Positions 8,614 through 18,300 of a DNA stretch of 38,374 bases are shown here, in pieces (the stretch's first letter is position 1; the number at the start of each line of letters is the position of its first letter). Both the position numbers and the translations under genes were made by a program. Below the pieces are notes generated by a model. It searched no databases. It was given only the letters and a program-made list of their open reading frames with translations, and was not told the origin of the DNA. The DNA comes from Bacteroidales bacterium (GTDB taxonomy: Bacteria > Bacteroidota > Bacteroidia > Bacteroidales > UBA10428): NCBI GenBank assembly GCA_016935435.1, contig JAFGQZ010000085.1, positions 1 through 38,374 on the forward strand, written 5' to 3'.

Positions 8614-8655
8614 GTGAACGGTGAACGGTGAACAGTGAACAGTGAATAGTGAACA
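8614..8655 (+). repeat. Second heptamer tandem array GTGAACR, 6 copies
   Basis: Six seven-base units beginning at 8614: GTGAACG twice, GTGAACA twice, GTGAATA, GTGAACA. Each unit holds TGAAC (one TGAAT), the reverse complement of the GTTCA core of the first array, with the same seven-base period. Confidence 0.93.
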
Positions 8656-8705
8656 GTAAGTTTTTAATTCCCTTCATCCTATAATTTTCTTCAATTATTC
8701 GGGCC

Positions 8706-11700
8706 TTAAATTTTTATGCCCATGAACAAGACATCGTCAACCTGTTCGTAATCTTCTTTCCAAAGGTTAAAGGTATTCTTAACATATTCGTATTGCTCTT
8801 CCATTGGTTTTTTATGAATGTCTTTCAAGAGGTTTTTCATGCGTACCATTTTAAACTTCTTGCCCATATTGCCCCCAAACTGATCGGGGTAACCATCGGA
8901 AAACATATAAATAAGATCGCCTTTGCTTAGCTGCAGTTCTTCGTCTTCAAAATCTTTTTCTTCCTTATTGTCGTAATGTCCGCCAATTGAACTACGGCTT
9001 CCTTTAATATAAATTTGTTCGCCGCCCTTGTAAACAATCATTGGCCGCATTGCAGAGGCATACCTTAACAAATTGGTGTTCACATTTATTTCGCAAACCA
9101 TAATATCCATTCCATCGTTCGATTTAACCTCGTCGATATTTTGGTTGAGGGTATTGCCCAGTTGCAGGTCGAGTTCTTTTAATATATCGCTGGGCGAATA
9201 GTTTTTTTGCGAAAGGCAAATATCTTTAATAAGTGTGGTTCCAATCATCGACATAAAGGCACCAGGCACGCCATGTCCGGTTGAATCGGCGCAAACGATA
9301 ACCATACTGTCGTCCGAAACTTTATCGAACCAATAAAAATCGCCAGAAACTATATTGCGTGGCTGATAAAAGATAAACGACCCCGAAAAGTTTTGCTGAA
9401 GTTTTTTAATGGGCGGCAATATACTGTTTTGAATCCGCTGTGCATAATTGATACTATCGGTAATATCGCGATTTTTGATCTCGATTTCTTCTTTTTGTTC
9501 GACCACTTCGCGGGTACGTTCGTCGAGGCTCTTTTCGAGGTACTCCTGCAAGGCCTTTTGTTGTCTTTCGCGAAACTTAATTATCAGGGCAACAATGAGT
9601 ATAAGAGCAAAAAACATTAAAGTTAAAAACCACCAACGTTTCCAAATTGGAGGTTTAATTTTAATGCGGATACTAACAGGAACATTTTCGAATTGCCCGT
9701 CGGATCCAAAAGAACGGACAACAAATTTAAAATCGCCATCGTCAACCCGCGAGTAAACCACATATCGCAGGCTGGTAACTTCCGACCAGTCTAAATCGTA
9801 GCCCTCAAGCATATATTGGTACCTCACTGCCGATGGATCGTTATAGTTCAAACCCACAAATTCAATTCGTAACTTGTAAGCAGAGTAAGGCAACACTATG
9901 GGTTTCGACAGATCGTATTCCTTGTCGTTAATTAAAAACCTTAAAATGTTTGTTTTGGGCGACACAACCTGTTGCGACGATTTTTTTGAGTCGTAAACTA
10001 TAAGGCCGTCGGTTGTTCCAAAGAACAATTTTCCGTTGTCGCTGGCAACAACAGCATTTTGGTTGCAATCGCCTACAATACCTACACTAATATCGAAAGT
10101 TTTTATTGTGAAGGTATTTATGTTTATCCTGCTCAGCCCCAGCCTGTGGCCAATCCAAACATGGTTACTGTCGGTAGTTGAAACGCTATAACAATAATTC
10201 GATTTCAGGCCATTTTGCGCAGTAAAGTTAACAACCGTATCGGGCAAAAGCAAAAATATACCCTGCCCATAGGTACTCACCCACACCTGGCCTTTTTTAT
10301 CCTGGGCAATAGAATTAAACTCAAGTGCATATTCGCCAACAGTAAAATATTCGTTAATCTCGCCTCTGTCGTTCAGTTCAAACACCCCATTGCTGCGTGT
10401 GGCAAACAGCAGGCGGTCTGCATTGTCATGAAAAATAAATTCTATATTGTTATGCGGTAAACCATCTTCGGTATTATAATGGCTTTCATGCCCATTTTCC
10501 AAATTAAAGGAATAAATACCATTTTTGGTGGCCGCATATAAAATATTTCGTTCAACAGTTAAATAATTTATGGAATTGGCTATAGAATTGCCCACCTTAA
10601 AAAACTGGCCTATTTGTCCGGTTTTTTGATCCAGCTGGTAAATGCCATTAGTTGAAGTTCCAATCCAGATATGGTTTTGATGCTGGCATAATGTGGTAAT
10701 TTTATCGTTTGGCAGATTTTGTTTGGATGAGTAAATTTTGCTCTCTTGCTCATTAACCAGGTTCAACCCGTACACAACACCTTCGCCCCCCAGGTATAAA
10801 ACATTGTCGGTTAATGCCAGGGACAAAACATTGTTATCGGGGAGAACATTTACAAACGACCTGAAAGTAAAAGACTGTTCAGACAAGAGTTCAGCACCGC
10901 TGCCATAAGTGCCAATCCATAAATTCGACTCCCTGTCGGAAAAAACAGTTTTTATGTAGTTCGATGAGAAACCAGATTCTTTGGAGTATGTTTTTATGGA
11001 AGTGAAACTTCCGTCGGGTTTTAATGCCTCAATTTTTTTAAGCCCCCCATAAAACGTGCAGGCCCAAAGGTTCGAGCCGGGATCCACAAAAACATCCTGT
11101 ATGTTCTGGGCTTCCAGATCTGTACCTTCCCCAATCCGCACCAGCGAATACGACAAATTATCCAGGGCAATGATATAAAGACCCTGATCTTCTGTTCCTA
11201 CCAGAAAGCGGTTAGGGCTGTCAAATTCGCGCACAACTTGCACATTGGTGTATTCAAGTTCGTGAACTACAATTGTTTTTTCATGTTCGAACCGATTTTC
11301 AACAAACGGAATAAGCCTTAAGCCTTCGTTGGTACCAAGCAGCAGGCCTGGTTTTGCGAATATTGCAGTGCTTATAAAACTTTGGGGAAAGTTAGTGTCG
11401 GCTTCCCGGGCAATGCCATCGGAAGAAATAATAAACACCCCTTTATTTAGGGTAGCTACAAATATTTCACCGGCTGGGGTTTGTAATATGGCTTTTATTG
11501 CCGATGGGGTTTCAACAGGCAGATTGTATTTTGTGAAGTTTTTGCCGTCCCACGAAAGGAGCAGCCCGTTAAGAAAACCAAACCACAGGTTACCGAAGGA
11601 ATCGGCAAAGCTAACATTAACTACATCGTTAGACAGTGAATCGACACCGGAAAACGATTGAAAATCGAAACCATCGAAGCGGCAAAGCCCTTCACCGGTA

Positions 11701-11891
11701 CCAATCCAGATAAAGCCGTTTTTGTCCTGGTTAATGGTATAGATAAACGGATGGCATATACCATCGGCCACATCGTAGTGTTTAAACCTTTCGAATTGGC
11801 CCAGGGCATGCGGGCCCACTATTAAAACAACACAAAAAACAATGAGTTTTTCAACTGCAAGTAGCCTGAACTTCAAGGTTTTTCTTCTCAT
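8706..11891 (-). CDS. Two-component-regulator propeller protein with C-terminal SpoIIE/PP2C phosphatase domain
   Basis: A 1061-residue membrane sensor. After a signal peptide (to about residue 31, ending ALGQ) come about 630 residues of propeller-type repeats with motifs such as GFIWIGTGEGLCRFDG and NLWIGTYGSGAELL, then a Y_Y_Y domain (about 685-735), one membrane helix (about 750-772), a charged coiled coil (about 775-820) and a SpoIIE-type PP2C phosphatase domain (about 820-1061). Expected metal-ligand aspartates are D869 in CADSTGHG and D999 in MFSDGYPD. The architecture predicts sensing in the periplasm and dephosphorylation of a protein, often an anti-sigma-factor antagonist, in the cytoplasm. 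Most Bacteroidota propeller sensors carry a histidine kinase instead. It starts one base after the stop of the 322-residue protein gene, so they are coupled. The partner protein is not identifiable here. Confidence 0.9.
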   Translation of the reverse strand: MRRKTLKFRLLAVEKLIVFCVVLIVGPHALGQFERFKHYDVADGICHPFIYTINQDKNGFIWIGTGEGLCRFDGFDFQSFSGVDSLSNDVVNVSFADSFGNLWFGFLNGLLLSWDGKNFTKYNLPVETPSAIKAILQTPAGEIFVATLNKGVFIISSDGIAREADTNFPQSFISTAIFAKPGLLLGTNEGLRLIPFVENRFEHEKTIVVHELEYTNVQVVREFDSPNRFLVGTEDQGLYIIALDNLSYSLVRIGEGTDLEAQNIQDVFVDPGSNLWACTFYGGLKKIEALKPDGSFTSIKTYSKESGFSSNYIKTVFSDRESNLWIGTYGSGAELLSEQSFTFRSFVNVLPDNNVLSLALTDNVLYLGGEGVVYGLNLVNEQESKIYSSKQNLPNDKITTLCQHQNHIWIGTSTNGIYQLDQKTGQIGQFFKVGNSIANSINYLTVERNILYAATKNGIYSFNLENGHESHYNTEDGLPHNNIEFIFHDNADRLLFATRSNGVFELNDRGEINEYFTVGEYALEFNSIAQDKKGQVWVSTYGQGIFLLLPDTVVNFTAQNGLKSNYCYSVSTTDSNHVWIGHRLGLSRININTFTIKTFDISVGIVGDCNQNAVVASDNGKLFFGTTDGLIVYDSKKSSQQVVSPKTNILRFLINDKEYDLSKPIVLPYSAYKLRIEFVGLNYNDPSAVRYQYMLEGYDLDWSEVTSLRYVVYSRVDDGDFKFVVRSFGSDGQFENVPVSIRIKIKPPIWKRWWFLTLMFFALILIVALIIKFRERQQKALQEYLEKSLDERTREVVEQKEEIEIKNRDITDSINYAQRIQNSILPPIKKLQQNFSGSFIFYQPRNIVSGDFYWFDKVSDDSMVIVCADSTGHGVPGAFMSMIGTTLIKDICLSQKNYSPSDILKELDLQLGNTLNQNIDEVKSNDGMDIMVCEINVNTNLLRYASAMRPMIVYKGGEQIYIKGSRSSIGGHYDNKEEKDFEDEELQLSKGDLIYMFSDGYPDQFGGNMGKKFKMVRMKNLLKDIHKKPMEEQYEYVKNTFNLWKEDYEQVDDVLFMGIKI

Positions 11892-11892
11892 A

Positions 11893-12861
11893 TTATTCTT
11901 TGCGGTTCACCGCTATATTGTATTTATACTTTGGCACCCCGCCAATTGGGATAACGTAAAAAGGCAATAATTCGCCATACTGGTTCCTTACGTTTATAAC
12001 AACATTGTTGTTTTTTACCGGGGGCGATTTTTTCTTGATAAACTGAATATCAAGTGAGGTATTTTTTTCTTCGTCGAAAATTTTAAACTCGTCTTCAATC
12101 CATTGGTTATCTTTCGAAACCTTGCTGATTTGCCCACGCCTGGCAACCGACACAGTGCGTATAAAACCGTCGTCGTCCCAGTCGAAGTTCGACAATCTTA
12201 CAGAAATTGTGCGGTCATCGACATAGGGATATATATGTGAAACCTGGTTTGGATCGTCGTGCATCCTGAACGAGTATTCGTATGCAAATGCGTTGCCCCC
12301 TTCAACCGGACGGTTATCTGAAGGGCTGGTGCTGAGAAAATAGCGGTAAAGGTTCCCATCGTTGCCAGTAATACCTTCGGCAATAATTTTAAAAACATAA
12401 CCGCCAAACTTCGACACATATTCGCCTTCAGAAGGGTTAAAGGGGCCAAAGGTGTACCAGTTATTATCGAAGCGGGGGTTTTGCCCAAAAACCTTTGAGG
12501 CCAGCATGTTTCCGCTTTTATAATTTCCTTTTGGATCGGTATCCTGGGCATCTTTATGAGAAAAACAACCTGCACCGCCAAAAACCTCAAAACTGGTTTG
12601 ACTGTCCCACTCACCGTTTTGCTCATCGATATCGCCGCCACAATCGGGATCGAATACCCTAATAAAAACAGGTTGTTTAAAATTTTCGGGTATCAGAAAA
12701 AAAAATGTTTGTGAGAAATCGTCGTCACCCCATGAAATTTCGGCTTTTTTGCCAAATGTCATAAGATATGGAATATTTTCATCGCTGGCCGGCACGGGCT
12801 GGGCAAACAACACACCTGAGAAACAACTAAATATGAAAACAATTATTGGCAGCCTCTTCAT
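11893..12861 (-). CDS. Secreted protein of unknown function in T9SS-associated operon
   Basis: I do not recognise this 322-residue protein. It begins with a signal peptide (MKRLPIIVFIFSCFSGVLFA, 1-20), so it is exported, probably to the periplasm or surface. The mature part looks all-beta, rich in aromatic and acidic residues, with a DPDCGGDIDE segment (71-80) that could bind calcium and two cysteines at 74 and 99 that could form a disulfide. There is no lipobox cysteine, no membrane span after the signal and no T9SS sorting domain. It lies 106 bases after the PD40/PKD gene and one base before the propeller-phosphatase gene, so a role as an exported partner or ligand of that sensor is conceivable but only inferred. 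Confidence 0.8.
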   Translation of the reverse strand: MKRLPIIVFIFSCFSGVLFAQPVPASDENIPYLMTFGKKAEISWGDDDFSQTFFFLIPENFKQPVFIRVFDPDCGGDIDEQNGEWDSQTSFEVFGGAGCFSHKDAQDTDPKGNYKSGNMLASKVFGQNPRFDNNWYTFGPFNPSEGEYVSKFGGYVFKIIAEGITGNDGNLYRYFLSTSPSDNRPVEGGNAFAYEYSFRMHDDPNQVSHIYPYVDDRTISVRLSNFDWDDDGFIRTVSVARRGQISKVSKDNQWIEDEFKIFDEEKNTSLDIQFIKKKSPPVKNNNVVINVRNQYGELLPFYVIPIGGVPKYKYNIAVNRKE

Positions 12862-12967
12862 TTTAACAGTTAATTAATTCAAAAACATTAAATTATATCC
12901 GACACCCAAACAAAAAAATTTCCTTCCGGAACAAACAAGATATCTTTACGCAAAAATAAGCCATAAG

Positions 12968-14416
12968 TTAATTTTTATTTACAAGGTTTTTAACCACAAC
13001 AACCTGCTTCATCGAACAGGCCCGGTTCGACAAATCGACCACCTTTGCCTCGGGATCGTCTTCAACAGCAGTAATACCAAGCCGCACATAAAAAGTACCG
13101 GTTTTTGTAAATGTGTGTTGCACGTTTCTGCCGGTAGTAATATTGCCATCGCCAAAGTCCCAATAATAATTATTTGGTGCAAAACTCCTAATAACAGACC
13201 TTTCGCTGCCAAAATCGACTTTTTCATCAACAACAACCGTATCTGGACAAGATATATAAGGTTGCTCGCGGGGCTCGACAATAAGTTCATAAGATGCCTC
13301 GCTATAATAAATATCGCCGGTAAGGGTATCAATAACATTAAGAGCCACAGCATAAGCCCCGGGCCCTTTGTAGCAGTGTTCTGCAATAACCGTTCGCTGC
13401 TTGTTACCGTCGCCAAAATCCCATTCGTATTTTAAGGCAGTGGTATCAATATCCATTGTGCCGGTTTCGTTAAACTCATAACAGAATGTTTCGTCGATCT
13501 GTGGTTTGCAATCTTTAAAATTTGGAAACGAGGAGGCAAACATGTAAATATCGTCGTCGGCACCCGTGAGCCTGTTAGAGGCAAAATATCCTGTATCGAG
13601 GTTTGCCGAAATAACATAGCCAAAATCGTCCCTGCGCGAATTAAAAGGTCTGGGAAGGTTTACCGGGGCAATCCATTCGCCATTTATTATCTCGCTATAA
13701 AAAATGTCGAGCCCCCCTTGTGAATTATGCCCGCGCGACGAAAAATAAAGGCGCCCGTTCTGGTGCAGAAATGGAAAAACCTCGTTTTCGAATGTATTTA
13801 TTACCGGCCCCAGGTTTTTAGGCGATTGCCATTGCCCATTCTCAAAAACCGATTGATAAATATCGTACCCTCCATAGCCTCCGGACATTGTAGATGCAAA
13901 AAACAACAACTTGCCATCGGGGCTGAGCGCAGGGTGCACTAAATCGTATCCCTCATCGTTATAAGGAAACTCTCTCGACAATATCCATTCCTTTTTTGCT
14001 TCTGTTGCCTGATACACACCAAACTTAATAGTATCGGAAACCTTTTGCAGTTCCGAAAGTTTTTCGCCAGCCCGTAAGTTTCGGGTAATGTACATAATTT
14101 TAAAATCGCTTGAAAACGATGCGGTAGCCTCGCTCAGGGCACTGCTTATTTCCGGGGCAAAAGGTTCGGGCTTTCCCCATTTTCTTCCCTTTTTCTCGAC
14201 AAAATATAAGTTATACGGATAATTATTATTTATATCTGTTGCAACCCTGACTACGCTACTTTTTGAATCGCTGCTAAAAACTATGCCATTTTTATAGATT
14301 ACAGGAGCCATTTCGTTTCCTGAAGTGTTAAAAGGCAACCTTACAATACGAAAGTTTTGCTGGCCAATAACAAAAACCGGTATTATAAACAGCAATATGA
14401 TGCAAACTTTTTTCAT
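12968..14416 (-). CDS. PD40 (WD40-like) and PKD domain exported protein
   Basis: A 482-residue exported protein. A signal peptide (about 1-18, ending VFVIG) precedes a TolB-like propeller of PD40 repeats (about 25-310), with motifs such as HPALSPDGKLLFFAS, GGYDIYQS, GRLYFSSRG and GGLDIFYSE. Two PKD domains follow, marked by YEWDFGDG and YYWDFGDG in the last 170 residues. The PD40 part resembles that of PorE-type proteins of the type IX secretion machinery, but the peptidoglycan-binding OmpA domain of PorE is absent and PKD domains are present, so it is not PorE. No C-terminal sorting domain is seen. It follows the PorP/SprF gene by 10 bases, a common arrangement for accessory proteins of T9SS surface structures. 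Confidence 0.85.
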   Translation of the reverse strand: MKKVCIILLFIIPVFVIGQQNFRIVRLPFNTSGNEMAPVIYKNGIVFSSDSKSSVVRVATDINNNYPYNLYFVEKKGRKWGKPEPFAPEISSALSEATASFSSDFKIMYITRNLRAGEKLSELQKVSDTIKFGVYQATEAKKEWILSREFPYNDEGYDLVHPALSPDGKLLFFASTMSGGYGGYDIYQSVFENGQWQSPKNLGPVINTFENEVFPFLHQNGRLYFSSRGHNSQGGLDIFYSEIINGEWIAPVNLPRPFNSRRDDFGYVISANLDTGYFASNRLTGADDDIYMFASSFPNFKDCKPQIDETFCYEFNETGTMDIDTTALKYEWDFGDGNKQRTVIAEHCYKGPGAYAVALNVIDTLTGDIYYSEASYELIVEPREQPYISCPDTVVVDEKVDFGSERSVIRSFAPNNYYWDFGDGNITTGRNVQHTFTKTGTFYVRLGITAVEDDPEAKVVDLSNRACSMKQVVVVKNLVNKN

Positions 14417-14426
14417 CTACACTTAG

Positions 14427-15332
14427 TTAAAAATTCCTGGGGCTTACTGTTTTTATTTTATATCCGAAATACAATAACAAGCCCAGCTCATGATCGCCCT
14501 TCAATAGTGTTTCGGTACGGCCCAGGTTATAATTATATGAGTATTGAAGCGAAAACTGGTTGCTGATAAAATAGCCCAGGTTTGCCAATACCGACTCATC
14601 GGATCGATATCCGCCGCCGAACACAATTTTATTGCCAACATTAAGGTTTAAAACCCCAACATAGTCGGGGCTCATTGTAAGGTAATATACCAAAATACCA
14701 TGTGGTTCAAGCCGCAGGTTGTTGTTTAAAGGAATTGCTGCCCCTGCATTCAACATATAATTAAGGTTTTTAATATCGGGGGCCGAAATTTCGGCATTCC
14801 CACTAGTGTTGGAGTTTATAGCAAAAAGGTAAGGAATTCCGGCACCGACATAAAAATTGTTTTTATAATAAGCTATTCCACATCCAACATTAGGCAGAAC
14901 AAAATTATTTGACAGAAAATTAGGATCCACATTATCATCGCGAAGGCTGATATCGCCATAGGTTGTAGAAACAGCACCAAGCTTAAGGGCAAAAACCAGT
15001 TTTGAATTTTCGAACACTATGCGGAAAGCATAATTAAAAAAAACTTCGCTTGAACTTTTACTGCCTATTTGTTGGTGCAAAGCCTGCAATCCGATGGCCA
15101 CAGACTGTTTTTTCAGGGGAGCATGCACTTCAAAATTCTGAAAAGAGAAATTACCCTCAAAACCCAGCATGCTCGAACGGTTTGAGAGCGAGGCAACACT
15201 TGTTTCCAAATAACCGGAAAAAGCCGGGTTAACATAAACCATATTCCTGTTGGGCTGCGACGGCATTGAAAATTGTTGTCCCCAAAGGGCCATGCTAAAG
15301 AGAACCAATATTACTGTTGATATATATTTCAT
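14427..15332 (-). CDS. PorP/SprF family type IX secretion outer-membrane protein
   Basis: A 301-residue beta-barrel-type protein of the PorP/SprF family (TIGR03519). The signal peptide (about 1-18) is followed by the hallmark start QQFSMPSQPNRNMVYVNPAF, then FEVHAPLKKQSVAIGLQALH and many alternating beta strands, ending in a barrel-like segment with YNYNLG. SprF is needed for export or surface attachment of the adhesin SprB in gliding Bacteroidota, and PorP works in the T9SS; copies are often paired with one giant cargo protein. Here the ATG overlaps the stop of the 1351-residue surface protein by four bases (ATGA), so the pair is translationally coupled. That strongly suggests this copy serves that cargo. 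Confidence 0.92.
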   Translation of the reverse strand: MKYISTVILVLFSMALWGQQFSMPSQPNRNMVYVNPAFSGYLETSVASLSNRSSMLGFEGNFSFQNFEVHAPLKKQSVAIGLQALHQQIGSKSSSEVFFNYAFRIVFENSKLVFALKLGAVSTTYGDISLRDDNVDPNFLSNNFVLPNVGCGIAYYKNNFYVGAGIPYLFAINSNTSGNAEISAPDIKNLNYMLNAGAAIPLNNNLRLEPHGILVYYLTMSPDYVGVLNLNVGNKIVFGGGYRSDESVLANLGYFISNQFSLQYSYNYNLGRTETLLKGDHELGLLLYFGYKIKTVSPRNF

Positions 15333-18300
15333 TTGTTATTTCGCCTTAGTTCTATAAAACCTTTTTTAGGTTTATCTGTATTATCGAGCCTTTCAAAAAT
15401 ATAGAAATATGTATCGGCAGGTGCATCGCCCCCGAAATCGGTTGTGCCGTCCCATTCAATTTGCCCTTCGCCGTTTTTCTGCCAAATTTGACGGCCATTG
15501 CGGTTAAAAATGGTAAGCCTTCCCAGCCTTCCCCTTGTAAATTCAACGATAAAGTTATCGTTTATTCCATCGCCATCGGGCGAAAAGCCTTCGTAGAAGG
15601 TTGTTTTATCGACCAAAAGCACAACACTGTCGGAAATTGCCGGGCAAATACCATTAATAATAGTCCATATAAAAGTATATTCACCTTCCCCATCGACTGT
15701 TACTGAAGTTGAATTCGACAATGAGTCGCCGAACTCCACAAACCTACCGCTGTCGTTAAACTTCCAAAACCCATAGCCAACAGCAGGAAAAGAGGCATTC
15801 AAAACCGTATCGTAATTTATTGATTTAATGTCATCCCCGGCATCAATTTCTAAAGGTTGCTCATAGAACATCACACTAACAATATCTTCGTCGGTGCATT
15901 CCCTCCAGTTTGTTTCGGTCCAGCTTATATCAACCAGGCCATATTGGTTGGTGGTAACCAGGGCATCGGGTTTTGCAGGGTCGTCGAATAAGCCATCGGC
16001 AATTTTCCAGGCCCCGATTCCTACCGAGGGTGCTGCATTTAACCTTGCAACAGGCCCGCAGACTTCAAAACCGGCACCGGCATTGGCCACCGGCATTTCA
16101 TAAACAACAGCACGCACAATTCCGGAATTTGCAGACAAATCGGCGAAACAGGCACTATCGTCTTGTATGCTCAGCACCTTAATATCGACAGAACTGTTTA
16201 AGGCAAAGGCTAATGATCCTGAAGTGCCGGAAAGGGCAGGCGATGTAAATAGTTCATTGGTTTCTGTTCCGAGTTTCATTGTCCATGGGCCGTTTCCGGT
16301 GAGCCCCTGGTAATTAATTGTTACCTCACCGCCTTTACAGAGGGTATCGGGCACACTCTCTATATCGCCGGCAGGCAAAGGGTTAATTTTAACCAAGACG
16401 TTCGACGATGTATCGGCACACTCATTTCCTTCGCCCGAAAGCACTATTCTTCGAAAATAAACAGCACTGTTAAGGTTGCCGGTATTAATACCTGCTGTGT
16501 TCGAAAAATAGCCCCATGTAAATGCATCGGAAGAATTCTGCCAGATATAAGAGTAAGCACTGTTTCCACCCTGTGGTGTAAGGCCGTTTATGCTTTTCGA
16601 AAGGTTATAGCAAACGTACTGCTCTGCCCCACCCGACAGAAAGTTGTTTTCAATTTTCGGATAAACAGTAATTTCGATTGGGGCACTTGTATCGGAGCAA
16701 ATGGAAGAATAAGCCACACGGCTGAAAAAAGTTGTTTGAACAAGCGGCACGGCAGAGTATAAAGTATCGGTATTTGGCGCTGGGGCGTCACTCCAGTTGG
16801 CCTGCAAGGTTTTATTAATCCATTTATAGGTAAATGCCCCTGCCCCACCAGAAGCCCTATATTCGGCAAAAGGCAATGGTTTATTGTTTTCGCAAAGGGT
16901 ATCGTGCTTCGAAACAAGGTTATTAAATATTTGTGGGACAACTTTAATGACCAGTTCGTTGCTTGTATCGGTGCAAGCATTATCGTCGCCCGAAATAACC
17001 CTGCGAACATAAATAGCGGTATCGGTAAGGGAAGGGGGCTGGTAGCCCTGCCCGTTTGCCCCTGAAATACTTGTATAAGCTGCCCCGTTTTTTGTAAACC
17101 ACTGATAAGTATAACTGCCCGAACCTCCATCGGGCAAACTTCCGATAATGGCCAATGGTTGAGTATTATAACAAATCAAATCGGCAGAAATTTCTACAAT
17201 ATTGTTTCCAAGCGAAGGTAAAACTTCGATAGTTTTAGCATTGCTTGTATCGATACAAGCATCGTCGTTTCCGGAATACACAACCCGGGCAAAATACATA
17301 GTAGTGGCCAGCGCCCCGGGGTTGTACTGGCTCGATGTTTCGCCGGAAATTTCGGAGTAGCCGATATTATCGGCACTTTCTAACCATTTATACCGGTAAT
17401 TCCCATCGCCCCCCGAAACACTCTTTGGTGTTAACACACCCGATTGCAGCCCGTAGCAAATGGTTGAGTCGGGGGTAAAAAAGTCGTTATTGACAATCTG
17501 GGGCAAAACGGTTAAGGTATCGGTTTCGCTGGTATCGGCACAGACTTTGGCAGAAACAACAATTCTCCGGTAAAAAGTTGTATTAGTGAGTTGGTTGGTT
17601 TCATTGTGTTCTTCGAGGCTTCCGATTGTTTGCCATTCTGAAACCAGGTTTTTCGATTGCCATGTATAATAATAAAGCAAGCCATCGCCACCGGCAACCG
17701 GGTTTGCATTGAGCATGCCCGGGGCTATTCCGGAACAAATAGTATCGCGTAACATAAGCGAATTTCCGGTAATTGCCGGAAAAACAAATATTTCAACCGA
17801 CAGGGCTGTATCGGTTTTTCCATTGCTCCCATCTGTTACAACACGTGTATAATAAGTTGTAACATCTAAAGCCGGGGGCTGGTAATCTTTTGTTGTTGCA
17901 GAGGGTATAACTGTCCAGTTAACACTATCGGTGCTCTGCAACCATTCAAAAGAAAAAGGGCCAATGCCTTTTGGGGTTGTACCTATTAACAAACGTGGCA
18001 CTTTTCCCTGGCAAATGGTATCGTTATCGCGAATGGCGTTAAAAACAAATCCGTTTAGTACGGGCACAAATTCCGAACGTGGACCTCCATCGTACCCAAC
18101 AGTACCATTTCTGTTTAATGTTTGCGAAGTGCCCCTTTCGCCCTTTGAGAATGATAAATGTACCTGTGCAGGCAGGCTGGTACCGGAATACCAGATAATA
18201 CCGCCGCCGCCGCCACCGCCGCCGCCGCCGCCCGAAGCCCCGCCATCGCCACCTTTTCCGCCATTAACCGATAAATAAAGGTTATTTGCATAACCAGATG

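Noticed and set aside
8520..8655. The heptamer arrays as a CRISPR array.
   Set aside because: Units are seven bases long with no spacers and no cas genes nearby; this is a microsatellite.
16588..17130. A 180-residue minus-strand frame inside the giant gene.
   Set aside because: It overlaps the Ig-like repeats in another frame, and its repeat-like look comes from the repeats of the real frame.
17931..18278. A plus-strand frame with a proline run opposite the polyglycine tract.
   Set aside because: It is the antisense shadow of GGN codons and has no start context or family.
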